A stretch of DNA of 64,000 bases from Candidatus Scotarchaeum otlingeri (GCA_002011075.2 MTMA02000006.1:917261-981260); one strand, 5' to 3'; positions 27,400 to 36,720 are shown, counted from the stretch's first letter. Made by a program: numbers and translations. The notes: a model not told the origin generated them from the letters alone.

Positions 27400-27591
27400 C
27401 TACCTAGAAAACTTATAAATTATAAGACCAGCTAGAGATAATATTATAAGGAGTATAGCCATCTGCAAAAAGACGCTTATCTTCATCAATAGAAAATCCC
27501 AACCGGGTATAGGTGGAAAGAATAATATCCAAGCATAAATTATTAATAAAATAAGAGGTATCACTAAAATCAAAAATCCGATTTTCTTCAT
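27400..27591 (-). CDS. Small two-helix membrane protein
   Basis: 63 residues: MKK start, a helix at about 4-25, a proline-rich turn (FPPIPGWDF) and a second helix at about 36-58 with a basic end (KFSR). It begins 9 bases after the stop of the enolase-superfamily gene and ends 19 bases before the phosphoesterase gene, so it is likely co-transcribed. Another frame through the same DNA gives a similar length but a non-hydrophobic, unlikely protein. Function unknown. Confidence 0.6.
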   Translation of the reverse strand: MKKIGFLILVIPLILLIIYAWILFFPPIPGWDFLLMKISVFLQMAILLIILSLAGLIIYKFSR

Positions 27592-27600
27592 ATATACACC

Positions 27601-28719
27601 TCATATCGAATATTTCTTTACAGCCTCCATATTTAGATTAAACCCCGTACCTTCATCCTCAGGGATCTCTACATATCCATTATTAATTTCAATATGATTC
27701 TCCATCATAAAGAACATATGCTTTGGCCAATCTATCGGATCAAAGGGAAACTCTAAATACCTAATCTTACTCGAGGGATATGCGGCGGATAAATGGAGAT
27801 TAAACAACCAGCCTAATCCAGGGTCCCATGCATGAGGCATATACCTCAAGTTTTTTCTCCATGCTAACTCAGCTATTCTTTGTGAAAAGACAATTCCATC
27901 TCCATATACAGCATCAGACTGGAGTATATCAATAGCATCCATCTCAACCATATATTTGTAGACCTCATATCTATGCTCCAATTCGCCACCTGCTATAGGT
28001 ATATCTACATGCTCCCTTAACCACCTATAACCTTGAATATCACCCATATAAAGAGGTTCCTCAAGCCATTCAAATTCCAATTCATATAATTTATCCCCCA
28101 CCTTTTTGGCATCTTCCTTATTCCAGAATGGCGGGGTCACACTCCAAGCCTGATTGGCATCTGCTGCGAATAATATATCTCCCCTAAACCTTTTCGACAA
28201 CGCTTTTGCGAAGGCTATATCATCATCTATCAAGGGCCTCCTAAGCCTTATCTTAACGAGTTCTATCCCTAATTCTATATATTTCTCTATCATACTCGAG
28301 GCTTCATCGACATCAATAATCCTGCCCATACTTGCATATACCTTGACCTTATTCCGAGCGCCCCCTAGCAATCTGTATAATGGCTTTCCCTTTTTCCTAG
28401 CTATCAAGTCCCATATTGCATTCTCAACAGGACCGAGGCGCATATATATCCAGCTACCAATACTGATTAGGCGTTCTAAATCTTTAGGTGTCGTAAACTC
28501 CATACTCTGTAATACTGTCCGTACTATTCCCTCTAAATAAGACTTATATGCAGGGCCAAATTCAGCGGCAGAATAGCCCTTATCGCCCGCCTCATCTGTT
28601 ACTTCGACAAGTGTACATATATATAAATCATGCGGGAAAGGCTCCCAAGAGTACTTAATGGTATAAGGTAATGGATACAATAGGGTATACCCCTTTACAT
28701 CAATTATTCTAATCTCCAA
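27601..28719 (-). CDS. Enolase superfamily enzyme (mandelate racemase/muconate cycloisomerase type)
   Basis: 372 residues. The N-terminal capping domain (1-120) is followed by a TIM barrel with K156-x-R158 at the end of the second strand, metal ligands D187 (ADANQAW), E221 (WLEEPLY) and E246 (GGELEHR), and a candidate acid/base H296 (MPHAWDPG). Such enzymes abstract the proton alpha to a carboxylate in sugar acid dehydration, racemisation or cycloisomerisation. K-x-R plus a seventh-strand histidine points toward the mandelate racemase-like group, perhaps a sugar-acid dehydratase. Its start overlaps the upstream small gene by 11 bases. Confidence 0.87.
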   Translation of the reverse strand: MEIRIIDVKGYTLLYPLPYTIKYSWEPFPHDLYICTLVEVTDEAGDKGYSAAEFGPAYKSYLEGIVRTVLQSMEFTTPKDLERLISIGSWIYMRLGPVENAIWDLIARKKGKPLYRLLGGARNKVKVYASMGRIIDVDEASSMIEKYIELGIELVKIRLRRPLIDDDIAFAKALSKRFRGDILFAADANQAWSVTPPFWNKEDAKKVGDKLYELEFEWLEEPLYMGDIQGYRWLREHVDIPIAGGELEHRYEVYKYMVEMDAIDILQSDAVYGDGIVFSQRIAELAWRKNLRYMPHAWDPGLGWLFNLHLSAAYPSSKIRYLEFPFDPIDWPKHMFFMMENHIEINNGYVEIPEDEGTGFNLNMEAVKKYSI

Positions 28720-29023
28720 CCACCTCCATCATCTCATTAATAATTTGTTCATCGCCTCGCCTAGACTCTAGATGTTGATACTCAGCATACCCTTTTTTAC
28801 GGTTATCAATCTTATGTAGCACTAATTCAACCGCCTTATTAGTCGGGTGGGTAACAACATTTATGTAAGCCCTTATAATAGCATCGATCGTTGCCTCCTG
28901 AAATACATAGGCCTTATCTCCAGTTTCGATATATAAGCGTATATGACGGTGCCCCTTGGGTATAAAGGCAATTATCCGTTTGACATCACTATTCCTAAAG
29001 ATATGGATATCGCTATGCCTCAT
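28709..29023 (-). CDS. Conserved small protein of unknown function
   Basis: 104 residues. An N-terminal beta-rich half (RIIAFIPKGHRHIRLYIETG, AYVFQEATIDAIIRAY) is followed by a charged half with LESRRGDEQI and a helical end. The coding frame overlaps the enolase-like gene by 11 bases and follows the HAD gene by 47 bases on the same strand, so it sits in the same transcription unit. I do not recognise the family. The overlap argues that it is a real gene working with the enolase-like enzyme. Confidence 0.65.
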   Translation of the reverse strand: MRHSDIHIFRNSDVKRIIAFIPKGHRHIRLYIETGDKAYVFQEATIDAIIRAYINVVTHPTNKAVELVLHKIDNRKKGYAEYQHLESRRGDEQIINEMMEVVGD

Positions 29024-29070
29024 ACAATAATTAAATATAATTTATGCGGATAATAAGAGATTTATGAATA

Positions 29071-29805
29071 CTATCTTATCATATCTAACAGGTGTTTTAG
29101 CGAATCAATTACTACTATATCCTTATCTGGATTTAATGTCTTACCCCAAGTGGCATACCTATAGCTATCATAGGCTTCCCATAAACCGGTATATAAAATT
29201 GGCTTAACACCCGCTCTTAATGCTCCCACAACATCATCATTATAATTATCACCTACATGCATAGCCTCCCGACTCTCCACTTTTAATTCATCGAGTGCAA
29301 GATGAAATATCCTAGGATCCGGTTTAGCCATACCTACATCGCAAGAAGCAATCACTACATCTATATAATTACTTATCCCTAGTTTATCCAGAAGAAACCA
29401 TATCGAGCCGGTGGAAAAGCTTGTGTTGGTAATAATACCCATCTTAATATCTTTCTCGTATATAGCAGGTATAACATCATGTATCTCTTTGTTGACATGC
29501 GGTATAATGTTCTTAGGCGCATCAATATAATGTGTAACGATCTTCTCAAGTTCTTGATTTCTAACTCTATCTAAGCCGAGTCTCTCAATTAGCATTTCAA
29601 TAAGTGTTTTTGGCGGGACTATCATTCTATATTCATTTAAGGCTTCGTAGCCTTGAATCAAATCCTCCAACGTCAAATTTTTCTTGAATTTAGATATAGA
29701 TCTGTATAAGGAATCGATTCTCAATGTATAGACCTTATCGTAAATGTCATTATCAGACCATATCAGTGTAAACCATAGGTCGAAGGTTATAGCTCTAGGG
29801 ATCAT
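29071..29805 (-). CDS. HAD superfamily hydrolase
   Basis: 244 residues with the four HAD motifs: D9-L-W in TFDLWFTLIW (nucleophile D9), ITNTS, the lysine in AKPDPRIF, and GDNYNDDVVGA. A helical cap (about 20-100) lies between motifs I and II, as in the phosphoglycolate phosphatase or haloacid dehalogenase-like group. It probably removes phosphate from a small metabolite. The DLW form of motif I is typical of archaeal members with no assigned substrate. It heads the run that includes the enolase-like gene. Confidence 0.85.
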   Translation of the reverse strand: MIPRAITFDLWFTLIWSDNDIYDKVYTLRIDSLYRSISKFKKNLTLEDLIQGYEALNEYRMIVPPKTLIEMLIERLGLDRVRNQELEKIVTHYIDAPKNIIPHVNKEIHDVIPAIYEKDIKMGIITNTSFSTGSIWFLLDKLGISNYIDVVIASCDVGMAKPDPRIFHLALDELKVESREAMHVGDNYNDDVVGALRAGVKPILYTGLWEAYDSYRYATWGKTLNPDKDIVVIDSLKHLLDMIR

Positions 29806-30021
29806 TTATTATACCCTCCCACAATTCATTATAATTCTTTTAATGATTAATAATCAATAGCTATTAAACTCTATACCAGAAGAAATTAGTGTGCCAAGAA
29901 CATCTGAAGATAATAGAAACCAATCATAGATTATTTTCGAGTGAATAATATTTGGCTAATATGTGCTATCTATTTTTACGCTTATACCTATTATCTGGGG
30001 GGTTGTGGTTAGTTGACTATT

Positions 30022-31722
30022 CTACTTAGCAACCGCGTATTCTTCTCTAAGAGTTCGCTTTAGAACTTTGCCCACTGGACTCTTAGGTAATGAATCCACG
30101 AATCGAATTTCTCTTGGTATCTTGTAAGGCGCAAGTTTAGATTTACACCATTCGATAATGTCTTCTCTAACCTCATCAGGTTGATAACCCTGGTTCAATA
30201 CTATTATAGCCAATATCTTTTCGCCTACCTTTGGATCGGGAATGCCGATGACCGCGGCTTCATTCACAGCTGGATGCTCATAGAGTACTTCCTCGATTTC
30301 AACTGGGAATACCGAGTATCCCTTATATTTTATCATATCTTTACTTCTCTGTATGAAATAAAAGTATCCTTCTTCATCCATCCTAACCATGTCCCCAGTT
30401 CTTAACCACGTATCACCACCTAACTTTACGAAAACATTCTTATTCTCTTCTGGTCTCTTCCAATAACCCAGCATCATATTAGGTCCTTTGGTTATTAACT
30501 CACCGACTTCACCGACGGCAACTGGCTTCAGAGACTCTGGGTCAACTACAGCTGCATCTATATTTGATATAGGCGTTCCCATTGAACCAATTTTATTCTT
30601 CCCTCCAATAGGATTCACCATAACTGCAGGACTCATCTCGGTCAGTCCATATCCTTCATAGATCTCTACTTCACTGACATTCTTACGCCATCTATCAACT
30701 ACTTCTTGATGAAGTGTGTCGGCTGCGCATACACAGAATTTTAGAGATCTAAGGTTGTATTTATGGATCTCGGGGTAGGTCGCTAATATATTGTATATGT
30801 AGGGTACCCCAATAAACATAGTTGCTTTATACTTAGTTATCGTTTCAAGTAGCCCTTTTACTTCAAATCTAGGGAGGATAATTAATGTAAAACCAGATTT
30901 TAGGCCTAGGATAAGATAGACAACTTGTCCATATACATGGAAAAAGGGTAGTAACGCAATAACCCTCTCCTCGCCCTCCACAACTATCGACTTTATCCAT
31001 TCAGAGAGCTGATGAGTATTTGAGACTAGATTGTAATGAGACAACATTACACCTTTCGGCGGCCCAGTTGTACCTCCCGTATATAATAATACAGCTAGGT
31101 CATCGGTTGGATCTATATCCTCTATATACTCTAGAGGCGGATAATTCGCTAAGAGCTCCTTAAACTTTGGTATATTTGGCGGGACTTTAGCGCTTGGTAT
31201 CTTTTTAAATAATTTACCTAAGAAGCCTTTTATGCTGGGTAGAAAGTCACCTATATTTGTTACGATAATATGCTTAATCCCAGTATCTTTTACCGCTCCA
31301 GCTACATCATTATAGAATATATCAAGGGTGATTATTGCAGTTGCCTCTGAATCCGATACAACAAATCTGATTTCATCCTGTTTATATAATGGACTTACGC
31401 TTACAACCTTTACGCCTAGCCGAAGCGCTGCATGATATGCAATTAGAAACTGTGGACAATTGGGAAGGTGGATAGCTAATGTGTCGCCTTTCTTAAGGCC
31501 ATAGTCCTTAAGAACATTTGCAAACCTTTTAATATATCCAAGGAGTTCACGGTAACTGATCTCCCTTCCAAAGAATATAACCGCTATCTTATCTGAGAAT
31601 CTATTTATGCTCTCCTCGATCATTTTAGGGATAGAGATCATAGGAATCTCTATATCTCTTGAAACCCCCTCTACATAATTCTTGGTCCATGGTCGTTCTA
31701 GATAAATATTTAAGCTTTTCAC
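30022..31722 (-). CDS. Acyl-CoA synthetase (AMP-forming)
   Basis: 566 residues, typical of long-chain acyl-CoA ligases. The P-loop-like motif LLYTGGTTGPPKGV, the A5 motif GYGLTEMSP, the A7 region TGDMV, the hinge YFYFIQRSKDMIKYKG and the catalytic lysine in SPVGKVLKR are all intact. It activates a carboxylic acid with ATP and CoA through an acyl-adenylate. It is the last gene in the minus-strand acyl-CoA operon, 125 bases after the dehydrogenase, and may supply CoA thioesters to it. Chain length is not predictable here. Confidence 0.92.
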   Translation of the reverse strand: MKSLNIYLERPWTKNYVEGVSRDIEIPMISIPKMIEESINRFSDKIAVIFFGREISYRELLGYIKRFANVLKDYGLKKGDTLAIHLPNCPQFLIAYHAALRLGVKVVSVSPLYKQDEIRFVVSDSEATAIITLDIFYNDVAGAVKDTGIKHIIVTNIGDFLPSIKGFLGKLFKKIPSAKVPPNIPKFKELLANYPPLEYIEDIDPTDDLAVLLYTGGTTGPPKGVMLSHYNLVSNTHQLSEWIKSIVVEGEERVIALLPFFHVYGQVVYLILGLKSGFTLIILPRFEVKGLLETITKYKATMFIGVPYIYNILATYPEIHKYNLRSLKFCVCAADTLHQEVVDRWRKNVSEVEIYEGYGLTEMSPAVMVNPIGGKNKIGSMGTPISNIDAAVVDPESLKPVAVGEVGELITKGPNMMLGYWKRPEENKNVFVKLGGDTWLRTGDMVRMDEEGYFYFIQRSKDMIKYKGYSVFPVEIEEVLYEHPAVNEAAVIGIPDPKVGEKILAIIVLNQGYQPDEVREDIIEWCKSKLAPYKIPREIRFVDSLPKSPVGKVLKRTLREEYAVAK

Positions 31723-31847
31723 ATATATTTTATATGCTATATAGGTATTTTAATCTTGCCCTCAATTATCAAACCAGTAAACCATCTCACCGGAGAAATA
31801 ATTGAAAAAAATATACTCAGAAACTATAAATAAGAAAAAGAGGGAAT

Positions 31848-33089
31848 CTACTCTCGTGTCCTATAGCTTCTCGGCATACCAAGGATATGCTGTGCAATAT
31901 AATTCAGGGTCATCTGTTGAGTAACTGGTGCAAGCCGTAGCAAGTTGACCTCTCTCCACCATCTCTCTACATGAAATTCCTTTGCATAACCATATCCTCC
32001 GAAAACTTGCATTACCCAATATGCTGCCTTTATAGCAGCTTCAACAGCTACAACTTTGGCTAGCATCGATGCTTCACCGACATCTCGTTGAGACATAACT
32101 AGACTCAATAGTTCATTTGGATCTTTAGGGTTCTTAGGCGGAGGATGTTTTGTGTCATATAGCCAAGCTGCTTTATATGCCATCAATCTTGCACATTCCA
32201 GGTTAGCATATGCTTCGGCTAGCGGGTGTTGTAGGGATTGGTAACTACCTATTGGTTCAGCGAAGACTTTCCTTTCATTGGCATATTCAACCGCTTTCTT
32301 TATACCTAGTTTTGCACCCCCGACTGCTCCTATTGCCGCAGCCATCCTCTCTGGATTTAATACATCTATTAATGCATACCAGCCCCAATCGAGAGGGCCT
32401 AAAACAGCATCTTCCCCTACCCTTAAGTCATTTATACTTACCTCGCATGTATTCGAAAAATTAATCCCATGCTTCGGGATAACGCTCCATTTAACAGAAT
32501 TATTAGGTAGATCCACGAGGAATAGTGTTATTCCCAGAGACTTTCGAGGGGCTTCATCATACTTGATGGTCCTAGCCACTAAAAGCATCCCTTTAGCTCT
32601 ATCCACCCCACTGATAAAGATCTTATGTCCATTAATAACATATTCATCTCCATCTTTCTCGGCAAAAGTCTCAGTCTTAAATGTGTTTGACCCGGCATTA
32701 GGCTCAGTAAGCGCCATGCAAAACTCTATCTCACCCCTCGCTATACCAGGTAGATACTTCTCTTTCTGCTCCTCTGTTCCATATCTAACTATAGGAAGGG
32801 CGCCAAACAGTGTTGTAAGCACTATATACCATACACCACCAGCCCCACATCCATTCATACTTAACTCTTCCATAGCAACAAGTAACTCTTGGATACCATA
32901 GCCAGCGCCGCCATACTCGATGGGTATAATAGACCCAACTATTCCAGCGTCACATATTTTTCTCCAAAACTCTACTCCAAACTCGTGCTTCTCCTCTTTC
33001 TCCATCCAGTACTCAGGTGGAAATTCAGAAGCTATTCTCCTAGCAACTTGGGCGATCATCTTCATATCGTCAGATATACTGAAGTCCAT
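31848..33089 (-). CDS. Acyl-CoA dehydrogenase family protein
   Basis: 413 residues with the FAD-binding ALTEPNAGSNT, the NGHKIFISG strand and the C-terminal QVFGGYGYAKEFHVERWWRE. Where short- and medium-chain enzymes have the catalytic glutamate of the IYEGT motif, this protein reads RLAPVTQ, so the base must come from elsewhere, as in other ACAD branches. It desaturates an acyl-CoA and needs an ETF-type acceptor, which I do not see in the window. It is encoded between MaoC and the ligase, the order expected for beta-oxidation-like catabolism. Confidence 0.9.
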   Translation of the reverse strand: MDFSISDDMKMIAQVARRIASEFPPEYWMEKEEKHEFGVEFWRKICDAGIVGSIIPIEYGGAGYGIQELLVAMEELSMNGCGAGGVWYIVLTTLFGALPIVRYGTEEQKEKYLPGIARGEIEFCMALTEPNAGSNTFKTETFAEKDGDEYVINGHKIFISGVDRAKGMLLVARTIKYDEAPRKSLGITLFLVDLPNNSVKWSVIPKHGINFSNTCEVSINDLRVGEDAVLGPLDWGWYALIDVLNPERMAAAIGAVGGAKLGIKKAVEYANERKVFAEPIGSYQSLQHPLAEAYANLECARLMAYKAAWLYDTKHPPPKNPKDPNELLSLVMSQRDVGEASMLAKVVAVEAAIKAAYWVMQVFGGYGYAKEFHVERWWREVNLLRLAPVTQQMTLNYIAQHILGMPRSYRTRE

Positions 33090-33142
33090 AAACTCACCAT
33101 ATTAAAATAACTAGGTCTCGAGCTATATAGATATAAAAAAGA

Positions 33143-33631
33143 TTAGGGTCTATTTGTAACTATTAGCTTAAATGTTCCCTCTGTAACAACGATATCCTCT
33201 TGATTATAAGTTTTACCTTCTAGCGTTATCAATCCACCATTATATTGAGGAAGATCTTTTTTCGCCGCAACCTTAGCAACAGAATATATAGTATCACCTG
33301 CCTTAACTGGATACTTAAACTTTACAGACGCCTCAACAAAGGCAACAGCAGTTCCCGAAAACATCATGCCCAGGGGACCAGACATTAATGCCAAAGTTAA
33401 TAATCCATGAGCCACTCTTGTCCCAAAAATGGTACGCTTAGCATACTCCTCGTTGACATGCAATACATTCCAATCACCCGATAAAGCAGCGAATAATGCT
33501 ATGTGGCTCTCGCTAACAGTAATCCCATGAGTCCTTAACTCTTGGCCTACCTCAAGCTCATCATAGCCTATACCCACGGTATACCTAGGTGGTTTACCCG
33601 CTTCACTCAATCCCCTCACCCTGAGCCTCAT
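33143..33631 (-). CDS. MaoC-like hot-dog dehydratase
   Basis: 162 residues with the MaoC/hydratase 2 signature: HIALFAALSGDWNVLHVNEEYA, followed by GTRVAHGLLTLAL, which supplies the catalytic Asp/Asn and His. It would hydrate a trans-2-enoyl-CoA made by the neighbouring dehydrogenase. Its start overlaps the DUF35 gene by 4 bases, so the two proteins are coupled. In the steroid-degrading ChsH1-ChsH2 complex, a MaoC domain and a DUF35 domain work together with a thiolase-fold aldolase, a useful parallel here. Confidence 0.87.
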   Translation of the reverse strand: MRLRVRGLSEAGKPPRYTVGIGYDELEVGQELRTHGITVSESHIALFAALSGDWNVLHVNEEYAKRTIFGTRVAHGLLTLALMSGPLGMMFSGTAVAFVEASVKFKYPVKAGDTIYSVAKVAAKKDLPQYNGGLITLEGKTYNQEDIVVTEGTFKLIVTNRP

Positions 33632-34098
33632 CCGGTTTCTATAGGCTTGAAATATTTTATATCCAGTATCATGCCTTTCTTTTCCTCCGCCCAGACAGCC
33701 TCCAACTTTACACCAGGCTTTAGTACTTTGAGGGCTCTATATGGAGAGCTTAGATCAACCTCACTAATGAAATGGAGTATGGAATCGTCCGCGCCATCTA
33801 ACTTGATCAGCCCTATAGCATATGGTGGATCCGGTAAACCATGAAACTTTCTATATACAATTACAAAATTCACTAGCTCCCCTTTAGGTCCCACTTCAAT
33901 CCATTCGGATGGTTCAACAAAGCATCGTTCACAGAATTTTCTTGGTGGGACTATCACACGTCTACATGATGGGCATTTAACTCCATATATCTTCTCTTCC
34001 ATTAATCCTTTGAAGAACTTGGTTGCATATTCTCCTGCGGCATATCTATATTCAATCTCCCATTTCCCAGGGATAATCATATATCCTTTATATTCCAT
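33628..34098 (-). CDS. DUF35 OB-fold/zinc-ribbon protein
   Basis: 156 residues. A rubredoxin-like zinc ribbon, CPSCRRVIVPPRKFCERC (about 40-57), is followed by an OB-fold. DUF35 proteins in archaea pair with thiolase-fold enzymes, bridging them to a second enzyme. The gene is 20 bases after the thiolase-fold gene and overlaps MaoC, so it probably forms a complex with both products, as ChsH2 does with Ltp2 and ChsH1 in actinobacteria. Confidence 0.88.
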   Translation of the reverse strand: MEYKGYMIIPGKWEIEYRYAAGEYATKFFKGLMEEKIYGVKCPSCRRVIVPPRKFCERCFVEPSEWIEVGPKGELVNFVIVYRKFHGLPDPPYAIGLIKLDGADDSILHFISEVDLSSPYRALKVLKPGVKLEAVWAEEKKGMILDIKYFKPIETG

Positions 34099-34118
34099 TA
34101 TTACCTCACCTCCCTAAT

Positions 34119-35300
34119 TTAACATAATTTCCTCTCGCGGGATAATAGGGCTAGAGCATGGAATTGAAGTGCACCGCCCCATGCATGTGCTAGCGCAATA
34201 TCTACATTAGGAACTTGGTGTGCACCGGCGTTATCCATAACTTGAAGCGCAGCCTCCGCAAAGCGCCATAATCCTGTTACACCCACCGGATTTGTTGATA
34301 ATACGCCCCCACTGGGATTGACTGGATAATCACCATATGGATATGTGGCCTCCTCCTCTAGTAATTTCCAGCCTTCACCCTTATTAGCCAGCCCTAATGC
34401 CTCGTACTCCAGTATCTCTTGGATCGTAAAGGCATCATATAGCTCGAAGACATCTATCTGCTTCTTAGGATCTGAGATGCCTGCTTTCCTATATAGTCTT
34501 CTGGCTAGGATCGCCAATGAGTTCCAGAATGATAAACCTTTATTGCAACAGAACCAGTAAGTGTCACTTATGTAGTCTACGGCTGATACCCAAGCCGGTG
34601 AATCAAATATTTTGCGTGCTACCTTATCCGACGCCATCAAGACAGCTACACTACCATCACTACTGGGACATGAATCCAGCAGTTTGATCGGCCATATTAG
34701 ATATGGAGCCATCAAAGCCTCTTCGGGCGTTACTTTTAGCTTCAAGTGTGAATAGGGATTTCGTAATGCATTAAGCCTATTCTTAGAAGCGACTATCGCC
34801 ATATATTCCTCTATCTTCTTATTATAATCGAAGTAGTAGGCGGATGCCTGGATAGCTCCGACTGCTATTGCCCCAACACCGGTATGTCTATCAAATAGGG
34901 GGTCTACAGCGATATTAAGGACCTCTTGAGCTTCAACAGGTTCGGTCACCTTCTGAGTACCTACCGCAAGAACAATATCGTATAATCCGCTTGCTACGTG
35001 ATAGTATGCTGACAATGCAATAGACATTCCGGTAGTGCCGCCGGTAGTAACCTTGACAAGAGGCTTTCCAGCGCCTCGCGCTATTCCATATGCAGAGGAA
35101 TCCCATCTCTCGGGCGATGCTATACCATCGAATGGATCCATAGTACCATATACCACCGCATCAACGTCATCTATCCAAATTGTAGTTTTATCAAATAGTT
35201 CTTTGATAGCTTCCCATGCAAGCTCACTATGATTCGAATCGTACCGTCTACCCATCTTCGTCAAACCTACTCCTACAACAGCAACATCCTGCTTAACCAT
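34119..35300 (-). CDS. Thiolase-fold protein lacking the nucleophilic cysteine
   Basis: About 393 residues from the ATG at 35300, which has a GGTGGTGAT Shine-Dalgarno; an earlier GTG at 35312 is less likely. It has the two-lobe SCP-x/acetyl-CoA acetyltransferase fold. However, the active-site CASG reads GTTG (VTTGGTTGMS), the GHP motif reads TNP (GGVLSTNPVG), and the last cysteine is absent (HAWGGALQ). It is therefore unlikely to be a true thiolase. It could be a retro-aldolase of the Ltp2 kind or a structural partner for DUF35. Confidence 0.85.
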   Translation of the reverse strand: MVKQDVAVVGVGLTKMGRRYDSNHSELAWEAIKELFDKTTIWIDDVDAVVYGTMDPFDGIASPERWDSSAYGIARGAGKPLVKVTTGGTTGMSIALSAYYHVASGLYDIVLAVGTQKVTEPVEAQEVLNIAVDPLFDRHTGVGAIAVGAIQASAYYFDYNKKIEEYMAIVASKNRLNALRNPYSHLKLKVTPEEALMAPYLIWPIKLLDSCPSSDGSVAVLMASDKVARKIFDSPAWVSAVDYISDTYWFCCNKGLSFWNSLAILARRLYRKAGISDPKKQIDVFELYDAFTIQEILEYEALGLANKGEGWKLLEEEATYPYGDYPVNPSGGVLSTNPVGVTGLWRFAEAALQVMDNAGAHQVPNVDIALAHAWGGALQFHALALLSRERKLC

Positions 35301-35305
35301 CCCTA

Positions 35306-36466
35306 TCACCACCTCGAGAGTACAGTAACAATATGTGATTGGCTAGACGCGCCGCTGAGATAGGAAAATCCATGTACCAAGACTTTATCTACATCAGATA
35401 ATTGTATCGGTCCAGCCCTATCCGTCAATTGCAGATACGCCTCATAAAGCTTTAGGATGCCGGAGGCCGGATAGGGATCGGTGCATAGTGACCCTCCATC
35501 TGGATTAACCCTCAATCTAGTGTTAGATGGACCTATCTCCCCTCTCTCCAATAGCCTCGCGCCCCTTCCTGGAGGCGATAGCCCTAATGCCTCGATTTGC
35601 ATCAAATAATGAAAAGGCGTCACATCAGAGATGAGAAACAGATCTATATCCATGGGATCCTCTATACCTCCATTGATATAGGCTTTTCTTGAGGCCTTCA
35701 TAAGAGGCGCTATAAGGTAGAGAAGCTTATTACCTAGGTAATAACCATCTGTACACCATGAAACGGAGTCTATATATACGATTGGATCTGTTCTTATCCT
35801 CTTGGCATATTCCTCACTAGCTATAACTATAGAGACCGCACCACGTGTGGCGGGTGGATACATTCCATCTCTAAGTGGCCAGATTATATATTCATTAGAA
35901 ATTACATCGCTTGGTTCCAATGGCTTTTTTAGGTGGGCCCTGGGATTATTGGCAGCCGCTTTCCTTTGTTGAGATACTATATGTGAAGCTATTAAATCTG
36001 AATACTCTTGTAATTTAGTTATCGATAGGTATGCTGATGCCTGAAGAGCTAACCCTGATAAATAATTCATCGCTATATTTCTATAGTATAATGGATCCAT
36101 TACTAGGTTAGATGCATACACCATATCTGTCTCTCGTGTAGCATATGAGGTAACCAAACCCACATCAGCTTCTCCACTAATTATTTTCATATACGCATAG
36201 GCTAAGGCATAAAGCGAGTCTTCTGAAACCCGTGATTCATATTTCAAATAACCCCCACTTGCCATCGAAGTATACATGTTTGAAATCATCCGGCCATCCA
36301 AGTGATCGTAAGCTGCAAGGATTATAAAGTCCAGTTCACCCCTATCAATACCCAGTTCAGTCAATAATTCCCGCGAAGATACATAGGGTAATTCATAGAA
36401 TTGGTATTTTGGGTTAAAATCGGTCATTGATGTAGCATAGCCACCTAATATAACCACCCTATCCAT
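35306..36466 (-). CDS. Second, more diverged thiolase-fold protein
   Basis: About 386 residues from the ATG at 36466, where MDRVVILGG begins the fold and GGTG lies 8-12 bases upstream; 25 upstream codons are probably untranslated. It keeps the fold marks (NPDGGSLCTDPYPASGIL, KVLVHGFSYLSG) but no thiolase cysteine, with YESRVSEDS where CASG should be. It precedes the other thiolase-fold gene by 5 bases. Pairs of this kind are common before archaeal DUF35 genes, and the second copy may be a non-catalytic subunit. Confidence 0.8.
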   Translation of the reverse strand: MDRVVILGGYATSMTDFNPKYQFYELPYVSSRELLTELGIDRGELDFIILAAYDHLDGRMISNMYTSMASGGYLKYESRVSEDSLYALAYAYMKIISGEADVGLVTSYATRETDMVYASNLVMDPLYYRNIAMNYLSGLALQASAYLSITKLQEYSDLIASHIVSQQRKAAANNPRAHLKKPLEPSDVISNEYIIWPLRDGMYPPATRGAVSIVIASEEYAKRIRTDPIVYIDSVSWCTDGYYLGNKLLYLIAPLMKASRKAYINGGIEDPMDIDLFLISDVTPFHYLMQIEALGLSPPGRGARLLERGEIGPSNTRLRVNPDGGSLCTDPYPASGILKLYEAYLQLTDRAGPIQLSDVDKVLVHGFSYLSGASSQSHIVTVLSRW

Positions 36467-36720
36467 AAGAAAACACCATCGATATGCACAGTGATGTTCT
36501 ACAATTAGTACTAGCTCATTATTGATATATAAATCCCACATAACTATGAGATACTTTTTAATAAAATCATCAAATTATCTCATTACACTTCCTTATACAC
36601 TTAAAGGGGAGAATAAATAAGTAGGAATTAAGAGATATAGAGAAGAAGAAATATTACTCCAGATATGGACAAAGAGATTCTAGACTGGAGGAAAAAATAT
36701 CGGTAACTACCCAAAACATT

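Noticed and set aside
27413-27604. 63-codon frame overlapping the small membrane protein at 27400
   Set aside because: It lacks a coherent hydrophobic pattern and overlaps the stop of the enolase-like gene; the other frame has two clean helices and good operon spacing.
29806-30021. 216-base gap between the HAD gene and the acyl-CoA ligase gene
   Set aside because: No frame, hairpin or RNA signature found; probably the promoter of the HAD run and the 3' region of the acyl-CoA operon.
32278-32901. 207-codon frame antisense to the acyl-CoA dehydrogenase
   Set aside because: Low-complexity product and full overlap with a clear enzyme gene.
35226-35246. GATTCGAATC stretch resembling a tRNA T-loop
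   Set aside because: It lies inside the thiolase-fold coding sequence and no cloverleaf arms can be drawn around it.
36663-36703. Short 13-codon ATG frame (MDKEILDWRKKYR) in the gap after the thiolase-fold genes
   Set aside because: Too short to support as a gene; no relative is recognised. It could be a chance frame or a remnant.
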